Shown: positions 50,652 to 60,177, counted from the stretch's first letter. The stretch is 64,000 bases of DNA from Bradyrhizobium sp. 21 (GCF_023073335.1 NZ_JADPJG010000035.1:577879-641878); one strand, 5' to 3'. Numbers and translations: made by a program. Notes: generated from the sequence alone by a model not told the origin.

Positions 50652-51791
50652 ATGCCTTTCGACTTGATCCTGCGCGGCGGCCGTGTGGTCGACCCGTCCC
50701 AGAAGCTCGACGCTGTGGCCGATGTCGCCTTTGCCGGCGGCAAGGTCGCCGCGGTGGGCAGCGGGCTCAAGGCGGATCCGGGCACGGACGTGCGCGACGT
50801 TTCCAAGTACATCGTCACCCCTGGGCTGATCGATCTCCACACCCATGTCTATTGGGGCGGCACCTCGCTCGGCATCGATGCCGAGGAATTCTGCCGCCTC
50901 TCCGGCGTCACCACCGCGGTCGATACCGGCAGCGCGGGGCCCGGCAATTTCGCGGGCTTCCGCAAGCACGTGATCGAGCCGAGCCAAGTCCGCATCCTCG
51001 CTTATCTGCACGTCTCGCATGCCGGCATCTTCGGCTTCTCGCACCGGATCATGGTCGGCGAGAGCGAGGAATTGCGGCTGATGAATCCGATCGAGGCGGC
51101 CAAGGTGGCCGACGCCAACCGCGACCTCATCGTCGGCATCAAGGTGCGCGTGGGCCTGCACTCATCGGGCACGTCGGGTGTCGTGCCGCTCGACATCGCG
51201 CTCGAGGTCGCGAACGAAGTCGGCATGCCCCTGATGGCGCATATCGACCATCCGCCGCCGAGCTACGAGGAGGTGCTGGCGCGCCTGCGTCCCGGCGACG
51301 TGCTCACCCATGCGTTCCGGCCCTTCCCCAACACGCCCGCGACCGCGCAGGGCACGGTGAAGCGGGCGGTGCTCGACGCACGCGAGCGCGGCGTTCTGTT
51401 CGATATCGGCCACGGCAAGGGCTCGTTCGCGTTCAAGACCGCGCGCGCCATGCTCGCCAACGGCTTCTATCCGGACACCATCTCGTCCGACATTCATCAG
51501 CTCTGCATCGACGGTCCCGCCTTCGACCAGGTCACGACCATGTCGAAGTTCCTGTGCATGGGCATGGATCTGCCGGATGTCATTGCGGGCTCGACAGTCA
51601 ATGCCGCGATGGCGCTGCGGCGGCCCGAACTCGGCAGCCTCAAGCCGGGCAGCGTCGGCGACGCCACGCTGATCTCGGTGAAACAAGGCCAATTCGACTA
51701 TGAGGACGTCGTCGGCGAGCACCTGATCGGTGATCGCAAGATCGTCTCCGAAGGCGTCGTCATTGGCGGCCGCTGGTGGCATCCGAACTAG
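50652..51791 (+). CDS. Amidohydrolase/deacetylase family metal-dependent hydrolase
   Basis: 379 residues. The TIM-barrel amidohydrolase metal ligands are visible: His63 and His65 in GLIDLHTHVYWGG, a candidate carboxylated Lys164 in GIKVRVGLH, His197 in MAHIDHPPP, and the later FDIGHGKGSFAF and SSDIHQLCIDG. The C-terminal segment GDATLISVKQGQFDYEDVVG belongs to the small beta domain. The pattern resembles the deacetylase-type subgroup, with an unknown N-acyl or cyclic amide substrate. Gene follows the tRNA and converges on a dipeptide-type binding protein gene. Confidence 0.88.
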   Translation: MPFDLILRGGRVVDPSQKLDAVADVAFAGGKVAAVGSGLKADPGTDVRDVSKYIVTPGLIDLHTHVYWGGTSLGIDAEEFCRLSGVTTAVDTGSAGPGNFAGFRKHVIEPSQVRILAYLHVSHAGIFGFSHRIMVGESEELRLMNPIEAAKVADANRDLIVGIKVRVGLHSSGTSGVVPLDIALEVANEVGMPLMAHIDHPPPSYEEVLARLRPGDVLTHAFRPFPNTPATAQGTVKRAVLDARERGVLFDIGHGKGSFAFKTARAMLANGFYPDTISSDIHQLCIDGPAFDQVTTMSKFLCMGMDLPDVIAGSTVNAAMALRRPELGSLKPGSVGDATLISVKQGQFDYEDVVGEHLIGDRKIVSEGVVIGGRWWHPN

Positions 51792-51811
51792 AGCTTGGTG
51801 AGGGCGCGAGC

Positions 51812-53422
51812 CTACTCGTTCTTTTCCACATTCCAGAACATCGGCGTTGCCGGCCCGTCGATCACGCCGGTCAGTGATTTGCGCCATGCGCTCGGCGCCT
51901 GGAACTGGCCGAGCGGGATGTAGATCACCTGATCATAGGCTTCCTTTTGCACCTCGAGGGCGATCCTCTTCTGCTCTTCCGGTGAGGTGGCGCGGGCAAA
52001 GGCGTCGCGCAACTCCTCGAGCTTGGCGTCCTCGGACCAGCCGTACCAGCCGCCACTCGTGCCCTTGCCGCCCATCGGGACGTTGACCAGCGGGTTCAAG
52101 GAGTCCGCGGCGCCCTGGTAGGTGAAGAACATGTTCCAGCCGCCTTCCTTCGGCGACTTCTGGTTGGCGCGGCGGGTGACCAAGGTCTGCCAGTCCATCG
52201 CCTGAAGGTCGACCTTGAAACCGGCCTCGCGCAGCAGTTGTGCGACCACGATCGGCTGCGCTTTCAGCAGGATCTGGTCGCCCGGCGCCAGGATCACCAC
52301 GGGCGTGCCGTCATAGCCGGACTCGGCCAACGCCTTCTTCGCGTCCGCCATGCTTTTGCCCTTGATCAGGGTCTCGCCGCCGGCGTCGCTCGCCAGCGGC
52401 GTATCGCAGATGAAGAATGCGCCGCAGAACTTATAGTATTTGGGATTGCCGATCTGGGCGTCGAGCACGTCCTTCTGGTTGATCGCGAGCATCGCGGCGC
52501 GGCGGATCTTCACATTGTCGAACGGCGGATGCAGGAAGTTCATCCGGCCGAACGACTGGAAGCCGAATTTGTTCAGGATCGAAACAGTGATGTCCGGATT
52601 GGACTCGAGCGCGGGCAGCATGTCGAACGGCGGCGTTTCAACGAAATCGACATCGCCGGACTGCAGCGCGTTGAGCGCGGTCTGCGCATCCGGCATCGTG
52701 ATCCACTCGACACGGTCGACCTTGACCACCTTGCCGCCCGACGTCCATTCGGCCGGCTCCTTGCGCGGCACATAGTCGGTGTTCTTTTCGTAGATGGCTT
52801 TCACGCCAGGCTGGAATTCGCCCGCGACGAACTTGAATGGGCCGGAGCCGATCTGCTCCGGAATCTGCTTGGTGATCGGGGTCTCGGCCAACCGCTTCGG
52901 CATCATGAAGGCGACAACGGCCGACGGCTTGGCGATCGTCTCCAGCACCAGGCCATAGGGCTCCTTCAGCCTGAGCACGATCGTCTTGGCGTCGGTTGCC
53001 TCGATACCCGAGGTGAAGTCCATCAACTTGCGCGCCATGCCGTCGACGCTCGTGCCCCAGCGCTTCAGCGAGGCGACGCAATCCTCCGCCGTCACCGGCC
53101 CTCCGTCGTGCCAAATCAGGCCGTCGCGCAAGGTGAAGGTATAGGTCAGCTTGTCCGCGGACACCGCCCAGTCGGCCATCTGCGGACGTACCTTGAAGCT
53201 GGTGTCGATGCCGAGCAGCGTGTCGTAGACCATATAGCCATGGTCGCGGGTGATGATCGCTGTCGTGAAGCCGGGATCGGTGACGCGAAGGTCCGATTGC
53301 ATCACCGCAGTCAGGATTTTCTTTCCGGTCGCGGCAGACGCAACCGAGGTCCAGGCAGCGGTAAGCGCCGATGCTGCAATAACCGCGAGCTGAAGCAGTT
53401 TTCGTCGCGAGACTTGAGCCAT
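51812..53422 (-). CDS. ABC transporter substrate-binding protein, dipeptide/oligopeptide (family 5) type
   Basis: 536 residues from the ATG at 53422. Signal-type N-terminus MAQVSRRKLLQLAVIAASAL with RRK, possibly Tat. Family 5 signatures are DLRVTDPGFTTAIITRDHGY, LRDGLIWHDGGPVTAEDCVA, and FDNVKIRRAAMLAINQKDVL. It binds peptides, nickel or other solutes for an ABC importer. Membrane and ATPase components are not adjacent, so it is an orphan. Convergent with the amidohydrolase gene, which could hydrolyse the imported compound; this is inference. Confidence 0.9.
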   Translation of the reverse strand: MAQVSRRKLLQLAVIAASALTAAWTSVASAATGKKILTAVMQSDLRVTDPGFTTAIITRDHGYMVYDTLLGIDTSFKVRPQMADWAVSADKLTYTFTLRDGLIWHDGGPVTAEDCVASLKRWGTSVDGMARKLMDFTSGIEATDAKTIVLRLKEPYGLVLETIAKPSAVVAFMMPKRLAETPITKQIPEQIGSGPFKFVAGEFQPGVKAIYEKNTDYVPRKEPAEWTSGGKVVKVDRVEWITMPDAQTALNALQSGDVDFVETPPFDMLPALESNPDITVSILNKFGFQSFGRMNFLHPPFDNVKIRRAAMLAINQKDVLDAQIGNPKYYKFCGAFFICDTPLASDAGGETLIKGKSMADAKKALAESGYDGTPVVILAPGDQILLKAQPIVVAQLLREAGFKVDLQAMDWQTLVTRRANQKSPKEGGWNMFFTYQGAADSLNPLVNVPMGGKGTSGGWYGWSEDAKLEELRDAFARATSPEEQKRIALEVQKEAYDQVIYIPLGQFQAPSAWRKSLTGVIDGPATPMFWNVEKNE

Positions 53423-53587
53423 TCGCAATTCCCCCGATGCAAACGAGACCTGACGGCGGCTGCCGGTGACAGGCAGCGTAGGGTCTGTCGGCGCACCTTG
53501 CAATGACGGGTTGTGTCGTAAATCTCATTCCTTTGCGATCGACCAAGGCCCGCCATAGCCGGCGACGCGACGGCAGGCCGCTTCGTC

Positions 53588-54193
53588 CTAGGTCTGCTCG
53601 CGGTAGAATTGCAGCAGCCGCGCGCCGGCGGGCGAGAGCCAGTCGGGTGCGCCTGCGATATAGCCCTCGATGTGATTGCTCGTTCCGACCAGATAGGTGA
53701 CGGGCATGCCGACAAGCCTGAAATTCCCGGCCGATGATTCCGCGGTTGCGTCGTGCGTGTCGACGTAGCAGGCGAGGTTTTGCACGGCCAGGCCGCCGAG
53801 GAATGCGCGGATCTTTCGCAAGTCCTTCGTATCGGTGCAGATCGCGAGAACGTCGAGCCGGTCCGGCCGCGATCCTGCGAGGCTTGCGAGCGCGGGAAGA
53901 TCGAGCCGGCAGGCCGCGCACCACGTCGCCCAGAAATTGACGAGCGTGATGCGTCCCGGCTTTGCCGTCGTAACGATGTCCCTGCCATTGAGATCCTGAA
54001 GCCGGAGCGGAGCCATCGGCGCACGAGGCCGCACGACCGTGAACTGGCTGCGGCCGGTCTCGAACACGGGCGGCCAGGACGGGTCGCCGCCTTGCGCGCG
54101 GCCAGCGCGCAAGGAGGCAATGAGCGCCGGCGCAGCCATCAGGAGCGATCGCCGGGACAGCGCCGCTCCGGGCACGCGAGGTCTCTCACGCAT
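53588..54193 (-). CDS. TlpA-like thioredoxin-fold protein, exported
   Basis: 201 residues. A Tat-like signal, LSRRSLLMAAPALIASLRAG, is cleaved near RAQ. The thioredoxin fold carries WCAAC (Cys92, Cys95) in LVNFWATWCAACRLDLPALA, and cis-Pro in LVGMPVTYLVG. Such proteins reduce disulfides in the periplasm, for example in cytochrome c or copper-centre assembly. It overlaps the DsrE gene by eight bases and is the third gene of the DoxX-DsrE-TlpA operon. Confidence 0.88.
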   Translation of the reverse strand: MRERPRVPGAALSRRSLLMAAPALIASLRAGRAQGGDPSWPPVFETGRSQFTVVRPRAPMAPLRLQDLNGRDIVTTAKPGRITLVNFWATWCAACRLDLPALASLAGSRPDRLDVLAICTDTKDLRKIRAFLGGLAVQNLACYVDTHDATAESSAGNFRLVGMPVTYLVGTSNHIEGYIAGAPDWLSPAGARLLQFYREQT

Positions 54194-54647
54194 GGATATA
54201 GGCCCAACCCTTGAGTTGCAGATCGACCACGCGCCCGATCCCGAACGGGACCAGGCTCGCGCCCGATATCAGCGGAATGGAGGTCTGCTCCTTGGCTTCC
54301 GCGATCGCTTTTGACGACGCGCACATGCTGTAGGCGAGGTTGGGCAGCGACTGCCGCAGCGTCGCCAGCGGCTCGACGAGCGGGGTCTTGTCCGCCCGGA
54401 AGACGTCGATGCCCTTGCCGTTGGCGACGACCTCGATCATCATTCTCGCGCCTCTGTCGGCAAAATGCCTGGAGAGGTTGGCAGAGTAGCTGATCGCATG
54501 ACCCATGACATAGGGCTCGTTGCTGTCGATCAGGATCACGACGCCGTCAGTGAGACGATCCTCCTTGGCCGCGGCGGTGCCGCCGGCGGTGAGGATCGCG
54601 GTGCCCAAGAGCAGGCCCCTGCGGGACCATCCATTGGCTGAGATCAT
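54186..54647 (-). CDS. DsrE-family protein, exported
   Basis: 153 residues from the ATG at 54647. Twin-arginine-type start WSRRGLLLGTAILTAGGTAA. GVVILIDSNEPYVMGHAIS and an R-rich MMIEVVANGKGIDVF match the DsrE/DsrF fold; the conserved Cys109 in AYSMCASSKAIAE corresponds to the sulfur-carrying cysteine of many DsrE proteins. An exported DsrE-like protein is uncommon and suggests periplasmic sulfur handling. It lies between the DoxX and TlpA-like genes. Confidence 0.83.
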   Translation of the reverse strand: MISANGWSRRGLLLGTAILTAGGTAAAKEDRLTDGVVILIDSNEPYVMGHAISYSANLSRHFADRGARMMIEVVANGKGIDVFRADKTPLVEPLATLRQSLPNLAYSMCASSKAIAEAKEQTSIPLISGASLVPFGIGRVVDLQLKGWAYIHA

Positions 54648-54667
54648 GGCCGGGGCGATCCTGCCGG

Positions 54668-55096
54668 TCAGAATTGACGCGGCGCGATCGGCGCCTTGCT
54701 GTTGCGTCCCCACAGCACGAACAGGCTGAGCGCGAGCAGGACGACATTGAGCGGCGTCACCGGGGCTTCGCCGCGCGAGACATGGAAGACGAGCGCGAAC
54801 ACCTGCAACACGGAACAGCCGAGCGCGGCCAGCACCGTCAGCCGCGGCAGGATCCGCGTCAGGGCCGGCAGCAGGATGCCGATCCCGCCCGCGAGATCGA
54901 CCAGCCCGATGAAGCGGACGAACGTTTCGGAATGCTGGCCGGCCCAGGGCATCATCGCGGCAAGCTGAGGAATCGGCGTGAGGAGCTTGACCAGCCCGGC
55001 CGAGACGAAGACGAAGGCGAGGACGAGCTGTGCGGCCCAAAGGCCGATGCGAAAGGCGCGGCCGGGGGCGGCGGTCTCGTAGGTGGTGGTGGACAT
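54668..55096 (-). CDS. DoxX family membrane protein
   Basis: 142 residues from the ATG at 55096. Four membrane helices: FRIGLWAAQLVLAFVFVSAG (with the GLVKL signature of DoxX), FVRFIGLVDLAGGIGILLPA, LTVLAALGCSVLQVFALVFH and LNVVLLALSLFVLWG. DoxX proteins belong to a family that includes the thiosulfate:quinone oxidoreductase small subunit and oxidative-stress membrane proteins. First gene of the operon with DsrE and TlpA-like genes; it diverges from a LysR regulator gene. Confidence 0.85.
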   Translation of the reverse strand: MSTTTYETAAPGRAFRIGLWAAQLVLAFVFVSAGLVKLLTPIPQLAAMMPWAGQHSETFVRFIGLVDLAGGIGILLPALTRILPRLTVLAALGCSVLQVFALVFHVSRGEAPVTPLNVVLLALSLFVLWGRNSKAPIAPRQF

Positions 55097-55199
55097 GGTG
55101 GTTCTCCAAAATGTAAGCGTTGCCACCATTTGATAGTTTCCTCATATTTGATCATTATAGGATTCAGGATTAGTGGGTTTCCTGGGTGTTGATGATTCC

Positions 55200-56084
55200 A
55201 TGGATTCTCTGGTCAGCATGAGGGTGTTCTGCCTGGTCGCCGAGCTGAAAAGCTTCGCGACCGCTGCGCAGCGTCTGCGCATCTCGCCCGCCATGGCGAG
55301 CAAGCACGTGATGCAGCTCGAGAAGCGGCTGGGGACGCGGCTGCTCAATCGCACCAGCCGGCGCGTCAGCCTGAGCGAGAGCGGGGCGCTCTATTTCGAG
55401 CAGGCGCGGCAGATGCTCGACTCGCTCGACGAGGTCGAAGCCGCCGTCAGCAACGCGACCGTCGTTCCGCGCGGCACGCTGCGGCTGACCGCGCCGGTGT
55501 GGATGGCGAACGCGATGTTCGCGGGCGTGCTGGCGGACTACCAGGCGCGTTATCCGGACGTGCGCCTCGACGTCGATCTCAGTGGACGGCTGGTCAATCT
55601 GGTCGAGGAAGGATTCGATCTCGCACTTCGCGCGACCGGCGCGCCTGACGAGGCGCTGATCGCGCGGCCCATCACCCAGGTGCCATTCTACATGGTCGCG
55701 GCACGCGCCTATCTCGACCGGGCGGGACGCCCGGCCCAATTGGCCGACCTCGCGGGCCAGGCCTTGTTGCACTACGCGCTCTATCCGGGCGAGAGCTTCT
55801 CCTTTGAAGGCGAGCACGGCACCGAAATCGTCAAGCTCAATCCGGTGCTGCGCAGCGGCAACGAAACGCTGCTGCACATGGCGGCGCTCGCAGGCATGGG
55901 TCTCGCCTTCCTGCCGAAATGGCTGGTCGCCGAGGACATCGCCGCCGGCCGCCTCGAGCACGTCATGCCCGGGCACGTCGTCTTCGAAGGAAAGCTGTTC
56001 GCGGTCTATCCGAGCCGCAAATATCTCTCCGCCAAAGTGAGAACCTTCATCGACTTCGTCGTGGCCGACAAGCGGATGAAATAG
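55200..56084 (+). CDS. LysR family transcriptional regulator
   Basis: 294 residues from the ATG at 55200. The DNA-binding helix-turn-helix covers about residues 1-60: MDSLVSMRVFCLVAELKSFA, then AAQRLRISPAMASKHVMQLE with KRLGTRLLNRTSRRVSLSES. The effector domain follows from residue 88 (RGTLRLTAPVWMANAMFAGV). Its divergence from the DoxX operon across an AT-rich 103-base gap makes it the probable regulator of that operon. Effector unknown. An upstream start at 55173 is possible. Confidence 0.93.
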   Translation: MDSLVSMRVFCLVAELKSFATAAQRLRISPAMASKHVMQLEKRLGTRLLNRTSRRVSLSESGALYFEQARQMLDSLDEVEAAVSNATVVPRGTLRLTAPVWMANAMFAGVLADYQARYPDVRLDVDLSGRLVNLVEEGFDLALRATGAPDEALIARPITQVPFYMVAARAYLDRAGRPAQLADLAGQALLHYALYPGESFSFEGEHGTEIVKLNPVLRSGNETLLHMAALAGMGLAFLPKWLVAEDIAAGRLEHVMPGHVVFEGKLFAVYPSRKYLSAKVRTFIDFVVADKRMK

Positions 56085-56121
56085 CCTCTCGCAGCGGCCT
56101 GAGTGCAGCGAGCCGACCCGA

Positions 56122-57267
56122 CTACAGCGACCTGGCGATCAGCAGCTTCATGATCTCGTTGGTACCGCCATAGATCTTCTGGATGCGGGAATCGATGAAG
56201 ATGCGCGAGATCGGGTATTCCTGCATGTAGCCGTAGCCGCCGAACAGCTGCAGGCATTCGTCGGCGGTCTGGACTTGCTTGTCCGAGCACCAGTATTTCG
56301 CCATCGACGCCGTGACGGTGTCGAGATCCCCGGCGATCAACTGCTCGATACACCAGTCGACGAAGACGCGCGCGATCATCGCTTCGGTCTTGCGCTCGGC
56401 GAGCGTGAAGGCGGTGTTCTGGAAATCCATCAGCGGCTTGCCGAAGGCTTTCCGCTCCTTGGTGTAGTCGACGGTGAGTTTGATCGCGCGCTCCATCGCG
56501 GCGACCGCGCCGACCGCGAGCGCGAGGCGCTCCTGCGGCAGCTGCTGCATGAGCTGGACAAAGCCCTGGCCTTCTTCGCCGCCGAGCAGGTTTTCCGGGG
56601 CGACCGTGACATTGTCGAAGAACAGCTCTGATGTGTCGGAGGCATGCAGGCCGATCTTGTCGAGGTTGCGACCGCGCTTGTAGCCGTCCGCGCCTGATGT
56701 CTCGACCACGAGCAGCGAGATGCCCTTGGCGCCGACGTCGCCGGTGCGTGCGACCACGATGACGAGATCGGCGGCCTGGCCGTTGGTGATGAACGTTTTC
56801 TGGCCGTTGATGACGTAGGAATTGCCCTGTTTCCTGGCCGTGGTCTTCACGGCTTGCAAATCCGAGCCGGTGCCGGGCTCGGTCATGGCGATGGCGCCGA
56901 TCATCTCGCCGGACGCCATCTTCGGCAGCCAGCGCTTCTTCTGCTCCTCCGAGCCGTAATTGAGGATGTAGTGCGCGACGATGGCGCTGTGCACGGAGAC
57001 GCCGGTCGTCAGCTCCGGCACCGTGCTTTCGAGGTCGTCGAGCACGGCGGCATCATAGGCGAAGGTGGCACCCAGGCCGCCATATTCCTCCGGGACGCTC
57101 GCCAGCAGCGCGCCCATCTCGCCGAGCCCGCGCCAGGCGAAACGGTCGACCATCTTCTGCTCGCGCCATTTTTCGGCATGCGGTGCCAGGTCCTTGGCCA
57201 GATATTTCCGGAACTGGTCGCGGAAGATTTCGAGCTCTTCGGTCATCCAGGAGGAGCGGTAGGGCAT
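56122..57267 (-). CDS. Acyl-CoA dehydrogenase
   Basis: 381 residues from the ATG at 57267. GAIAMTEPGTGSDLQAVKTT is the FAD/substrate signature 1, FITNGQAADLVIVVARTGDV and EEGQGFVQLMQQLPQERLAL follow, and the end has YGYMQEYPISRIFIDSRIQK IYGGTNEIMKLLIARSL with the C-terminal FAD contact. It introduces the alpha-beta double bond into an acyl-CoA with electron transfer to ETF. The chain type is ordinary. It is convergent with the LysR gene and divergent from the hydrolase at 57393. Confidence 0.92.
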   Translation of the reverse strand: MPYRSSWMTEELEIFRDQFRKYLAKDLAPHAEKWREQKMVDRFAWRGLGEMGALLASVPEEYGGLGATFAYDAAVLDDLESTVPELTTGVSVHSAIVAHYILNYGSEEQKKRWLPKMASGEMIGAIAMTEPGTGSDLQAVKTTARKQGNSYVINGQKTFITNGQAADLVIVVARTGDVGAKGISLLVVETSGADGYKRGRNLDKIGLHASDTSELFFDNVTVAPENLLGGEEGQGFVQLMQQLPQERLALAVGAVAAMERAIKLTVDYTKERKAFGKPLMDFQNTAFTLAERKTEAMIARVFVDWCIEQLIAGDLDTVTASMAKYWCSDKQVQTADECLQLFGGYGYMQEYPISRIFIDSRIQKIYGGTNEIMKLLIARSL

Positions 57268-57392
57268 GGTCACCTCAGTTGGTGCGGCTTCCGGCTTGGT
57301 AGGCCAGTCGACCGCGGCAATTATTGTGTTTTCAGGCTGCGCCGGTGACGCTACCAAGGAGGCCGGACCAGCGTCTGTCGGGATGTCTGATT

Positions 57393-58070
57393 GTGGCTGT
57401 CAAAACTCAAGAGCTCAAGCTCGACATCGAGCGCATCGGCACGGTCTCGGCGATCCTGACGCAGCCGGACAAGGCGCGCGCCTGTTACGTGCTGGCGCAT
57501 GGTGCGGGCGCCGGGATGCGGCATTCATCCATGGACAAGATTGCGGAAGGCCTTGCCGATCGCGGCATCACGACGTTCCGCTTCAATTTTCCTTACATGG
57601 AGAAGAAGCAGGGCCGTCCCGACCAGCCGGCGGTCGCCCACGCCACGATCCGCGCGGCAGTCGAGGAAGCCGCGCGGCTCTGCCCCGGTGTGATGCTCGT
57701 TGCGGGCGGAAAATCCTTCGGCGGGCGTATGACGTCGCAGGCGCAGTCGAAGACTCCACTGCCTGATGTCGAAGGGCTCGCTTTCCTCGCCTTTCCCCTG
57801 CACGCTGACAAGAAGCCGTCGACGGAGCGCGCCGAGCATCTCGCCCATATCGACATCCCCATGCTGTTCCTGCAAGGCACGCGCGACGGGCTCGCCGATC
57901 TCGGCCTTCTCAAACCGCTCATCGAGAGGCTTGGGCCGAAGGCGAAGCTGCATGAGGTCGAAGGCGGCGATCACTCCTTCGCGGTGTTGAAAAAGTCCGG
58001 TCGCACCAATGAAGAAGCGCTGACGGAGGTGCTTGATACGCTGGTGGCCTGGATCGACGAACTCGTCTGA
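57393..58070 (+). CDS. Alpha/beta hydrolase of the KANL3/Tex30-like family
   Basis: 225 residues from a GTG at 57393. CYVLAHGAGAGMRHSSM is the oxyanion-side motif, and LVAGGKSFGGRMTSQAQS has the nucleophile elbow GKSFGG. IPMLFLQGTRDGLADLGLL and VEGGDHSFAVLKKSG carry the acid and His of the triad. These small hydrolases are conserved in bacteria and of unknown substrate. It overlaps nothing and is convergent with the following ketopantoate reductase-like gene (3-base gap). Confidence 0.85.
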   Translation: MAVKTQELKLDIERIGTVSAILTQPDKARACYVLAHGAGAGMRHSSMDKIAEGLADRGITTFRFNFPYMEKKQGRPDQPAVAHATIRAAVEEAARLCPGVMLVAGGKSFGGRMTSQAQSKTPLPDVEGLAFLAFPLHADKKPSTERAEHLAHIDIPMLFLQGTRDGLADLGLLKPLIERLGPKAKLHEVEGGDHSFAVLKKSGRTNEEALTEVLDTLVAWIDELV

Positions 58071-58073
58071 AGG

Positions 58074-59048
58074 TCACGCCGAATAAAGCCCTTTGTCGCG
58101 CGCCTTCTGGATCGCCAGCGCCGCGATGAGGTCGAGCGTCGGCGTCGACAGGCCGGCCGTGCGCGCGAAAGCGGCCGGCGCCCTCACCAGCACGTCGATC
58201 TCCATGGCGCGGCCGAGCTCGTAATCCTGCAGCAACGACGGCTTGTGGTTGGGGGCGGGACCGCTCCGTGACACCCGTTTGACCTCGGGAATGAAGTGCT
58301 GGGCGATCTCGTTGGCCTCGTTCAGCATCCGCGGAATGACCTCGGCGAAGGCCGGATCGTCGCGCACGCCGCGCGCGGTCTGACCGGTGAGCAGGCACAG
58401 CACCGACAGCGACATGTTGGTCAGCAGCTTTGACCAGATCGCTTCGCGAATATCGGCGACCGGCGGTGAGTCCAGTCGCGCCTCGTTCAGCACGCTACGA
58501 AGCTTTGTGATGCGCTCGCAATTGCGGTCGTCGCATTCGCCGATCAGCAGGCGGTTGCGGTCTGGCGTGAGGTTTTGCACCAATCCGGGCGCGATTACCT
58601 CGTTGGAAGAGAAGACGATGCCGCCGACGATCCGCTCCTTCGGGATGCAGGCGCGCAAGCGCCCGCCGGGGTCGAGGAAGGAAATGTCAGGCGGGGTCGG
58701 GTGCCGCGGCGGCAGGCCGATACCGTACCACCAGGGAATGCCGTTCTGCGCGAACACGATCGCGGTGTCGCTGCCGAGCAGTGGCTTGAGGCTGGCGACC
58801 AGGCCCTGAAGCGCGGTGGCCTTCAGCGTAGAGATCACCACATCCTGCGGACCGAGCTGGGCCGGATCGCCCGTGGCGTTCACCTTGGCGCTGAGCTCGG
58901 AATCGCCGACGCGCAGCTTGAGGCCGTTGGCCCGCACCGCCTCCAGATGCGCCCCCCGCATCACGCACGAGATCTCATGGCCGGCGCGCGCCAGCCGAAC
59001 CGCAATGTGGCTGCCGACGGCGCCCGCGCCGAAAATGCAGATGCGCAT
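58074..59048 (-). CDS. 2-dehydropantoate 2-reductase (ApbA/PanE) family protein
   Basis: 324 residues from the ATG at 59048. MRICIFGAGAVGSHIAVRLA is the dinucleotide-binding start; VISTLKATALQGLVASLKPL, AQNGIPWWYG and IWSKLLTNMSLSVLCLLTGQ are family features. Paralogue of the protein at 42389-43390. Given the two copies, one may make pantoate and the other reduce a different oxo acid, and I cannot tell which. Confidence 0.87.
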   Translation of the reverse strand: MRICIFGAGAVGSHIAVRLARAGHEISCVMRGAHLEAVRANGLKLRVGDSELSAKVNATGDPAQLGPQDVVISTLKATALQGLVASLKPLLGSDTAIVFAQNGIPWWYGIGLPPRHPTPPDISFLDPGGRLRACIPKERIVGGIVFSSNEVIAPGLVQNLTPDRNRLLIGECDDRNCERITKLRSVLNEARLDSPPVADIREAIWSKLLTNMSLSVLCLLTGQTARGVRDDPAFAEVIPRMLNEANEIAQHFIPEVKRVSRSGPAPNHKPSLLQDYELGRAMEIDVLVRAPAAFARTAGLSTPTLDLIAALAIQKARDKGLYSA

Positions 59049-59207
59049 GGTGTGATGTCCCGTCCCTGATCCCTTAGATGCCGCCCGGCAGCACCATGAC
59101 ACAAGCCGCCATGCGATGGACGCGGCCGCCCTACGCCGGAAAGATATGGATCAGGACGAGCGGCCTCAGCCATAGTGCGCGCCAAACAAACGACCGGAGG
59201 ATCGCCA

Positions 59208-60011
59208 ATGACCGTCAGCCCCGTCCTGTGGACCCTCGATGAGCGTGGGGTTGCGACCGTCACGTTGAACCGGCCGGAAGTGAACAACGCCTATGACGGC
59301 GCCTTGATCGCCGGGGTGCTCGCGGCCGTGGACGAGCTGGCTAAGAAGCCGAACCTGCGCGTCGTCGTGCTCAGGGGCAATGGCAAGCATTTCCAGGCCG
59401 GCGCCGATCTCAAATGGATCAACGGCGTGCGGCCGCAATCGACCGAGGCCAACGAGGCCGCGTCGCGGGCGACGTTCGAGGCCGTGCAGCGGCTCAACAC
59501 GCTGCCGATCCCGACGCTCGCGCTGGTACAGGGCGGCTGCTTCGGTGGCGGCACCGGCGTGATTGCGGCCTGCGACGTCGTGATCGCGGCGGACAACGCC
59601 CTGTTCTCGATCACCGAGGTGCGTTGGGGCCTTACGGCGGCGATCATCATCCCGCAACTCTGTGATGCCATCGGCGTGCGGCAAGTCCGTCGCTATGCGC
59701 TCACCGGCGAACGTTTCGGCGCCGAAGATGCCCGCCGCATCGGCCTCGTCCATGAAGTGGTGCCGCTCGCCGATCTCGAAGCCGCCGGCGCCAAGGTGGT
59801 CGAGCAGTTGCTCGCCAACGGACCGGAGGCCATGGCCGAGACCAAGCGGCTGGCGCTGGAGAGCTCGTTCGGCGGGATGGCGGTGGACGATGCGGCTTAC
59901 ACGCGGCTCGTGCACCTGCACTCGCTCAAGCGCCAGAGCGCCGAGGCGGCGGAAGGGCTGGCGTCGTTCGCGGAGAAGCGGGCGGGAAATTGGAGTGGCG
60001 GCAAAGCCTGA
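59208..60011 (+). CDS. Enoyl-CoA hydratase/isomerase family protein (methylglutaconyl-CoA hydratase-like)
   Basis: 267 residues from the ATG at 59208 with a perfect CGGAGG ribosome site. VATVTLNRPEVNNAYDGALI, GNGKHFQAGADLKWI and LVQGGCFGGGTGVIAACDVV are crotonase signatures; a glutamate in FSITEVRWGLTAAII is placed like one catalytic acid. The C-terminus ends SFAEKRAGNWSGGKA. The resemblance to AUH/methylglutaconyl-CoA hydratases is by pattern only. The following gene is separated by a repeat-like hairpin region. Confidence 0.88.
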   Translation: MTVSPVLWTLDERGVATVTLNRPEVNNAYDGALIAGVLAAVDELAKKPNLRVVVLRGNGKHFQAGADLKWINGVRPQSTEANEAASRATFEAVQRLNTLPIPTLALVQGGCFGGGTGVIAACDVVIAADNALFSITEVRWGLTAAIIIPQLCDAIGVRQVRRYALTGERFGAEDARRIGLVHEVVPLADLEAAGAKVVEQLLANGPEAMAETKRLALESSFGGMAVDDAAYTRLVHLHSLKRQSAEAAEGLASFAEKRAGNWSGGKA

Positions 60012-60177
60012 GCGCGCGCCGCTCAGCAGCAAGCCGATACGATCAGCACCGTGCACCATCTCCAAATTTCGCCGGCGCGGGATCGATTCGAATCCCCGTA
60101 ATTCCGCGGGGGTTTCCTTAAGAGTTCAATCATTCCCGGCCATTATGGTTACGACAATTGTCAGGCCATGGTGTCGA

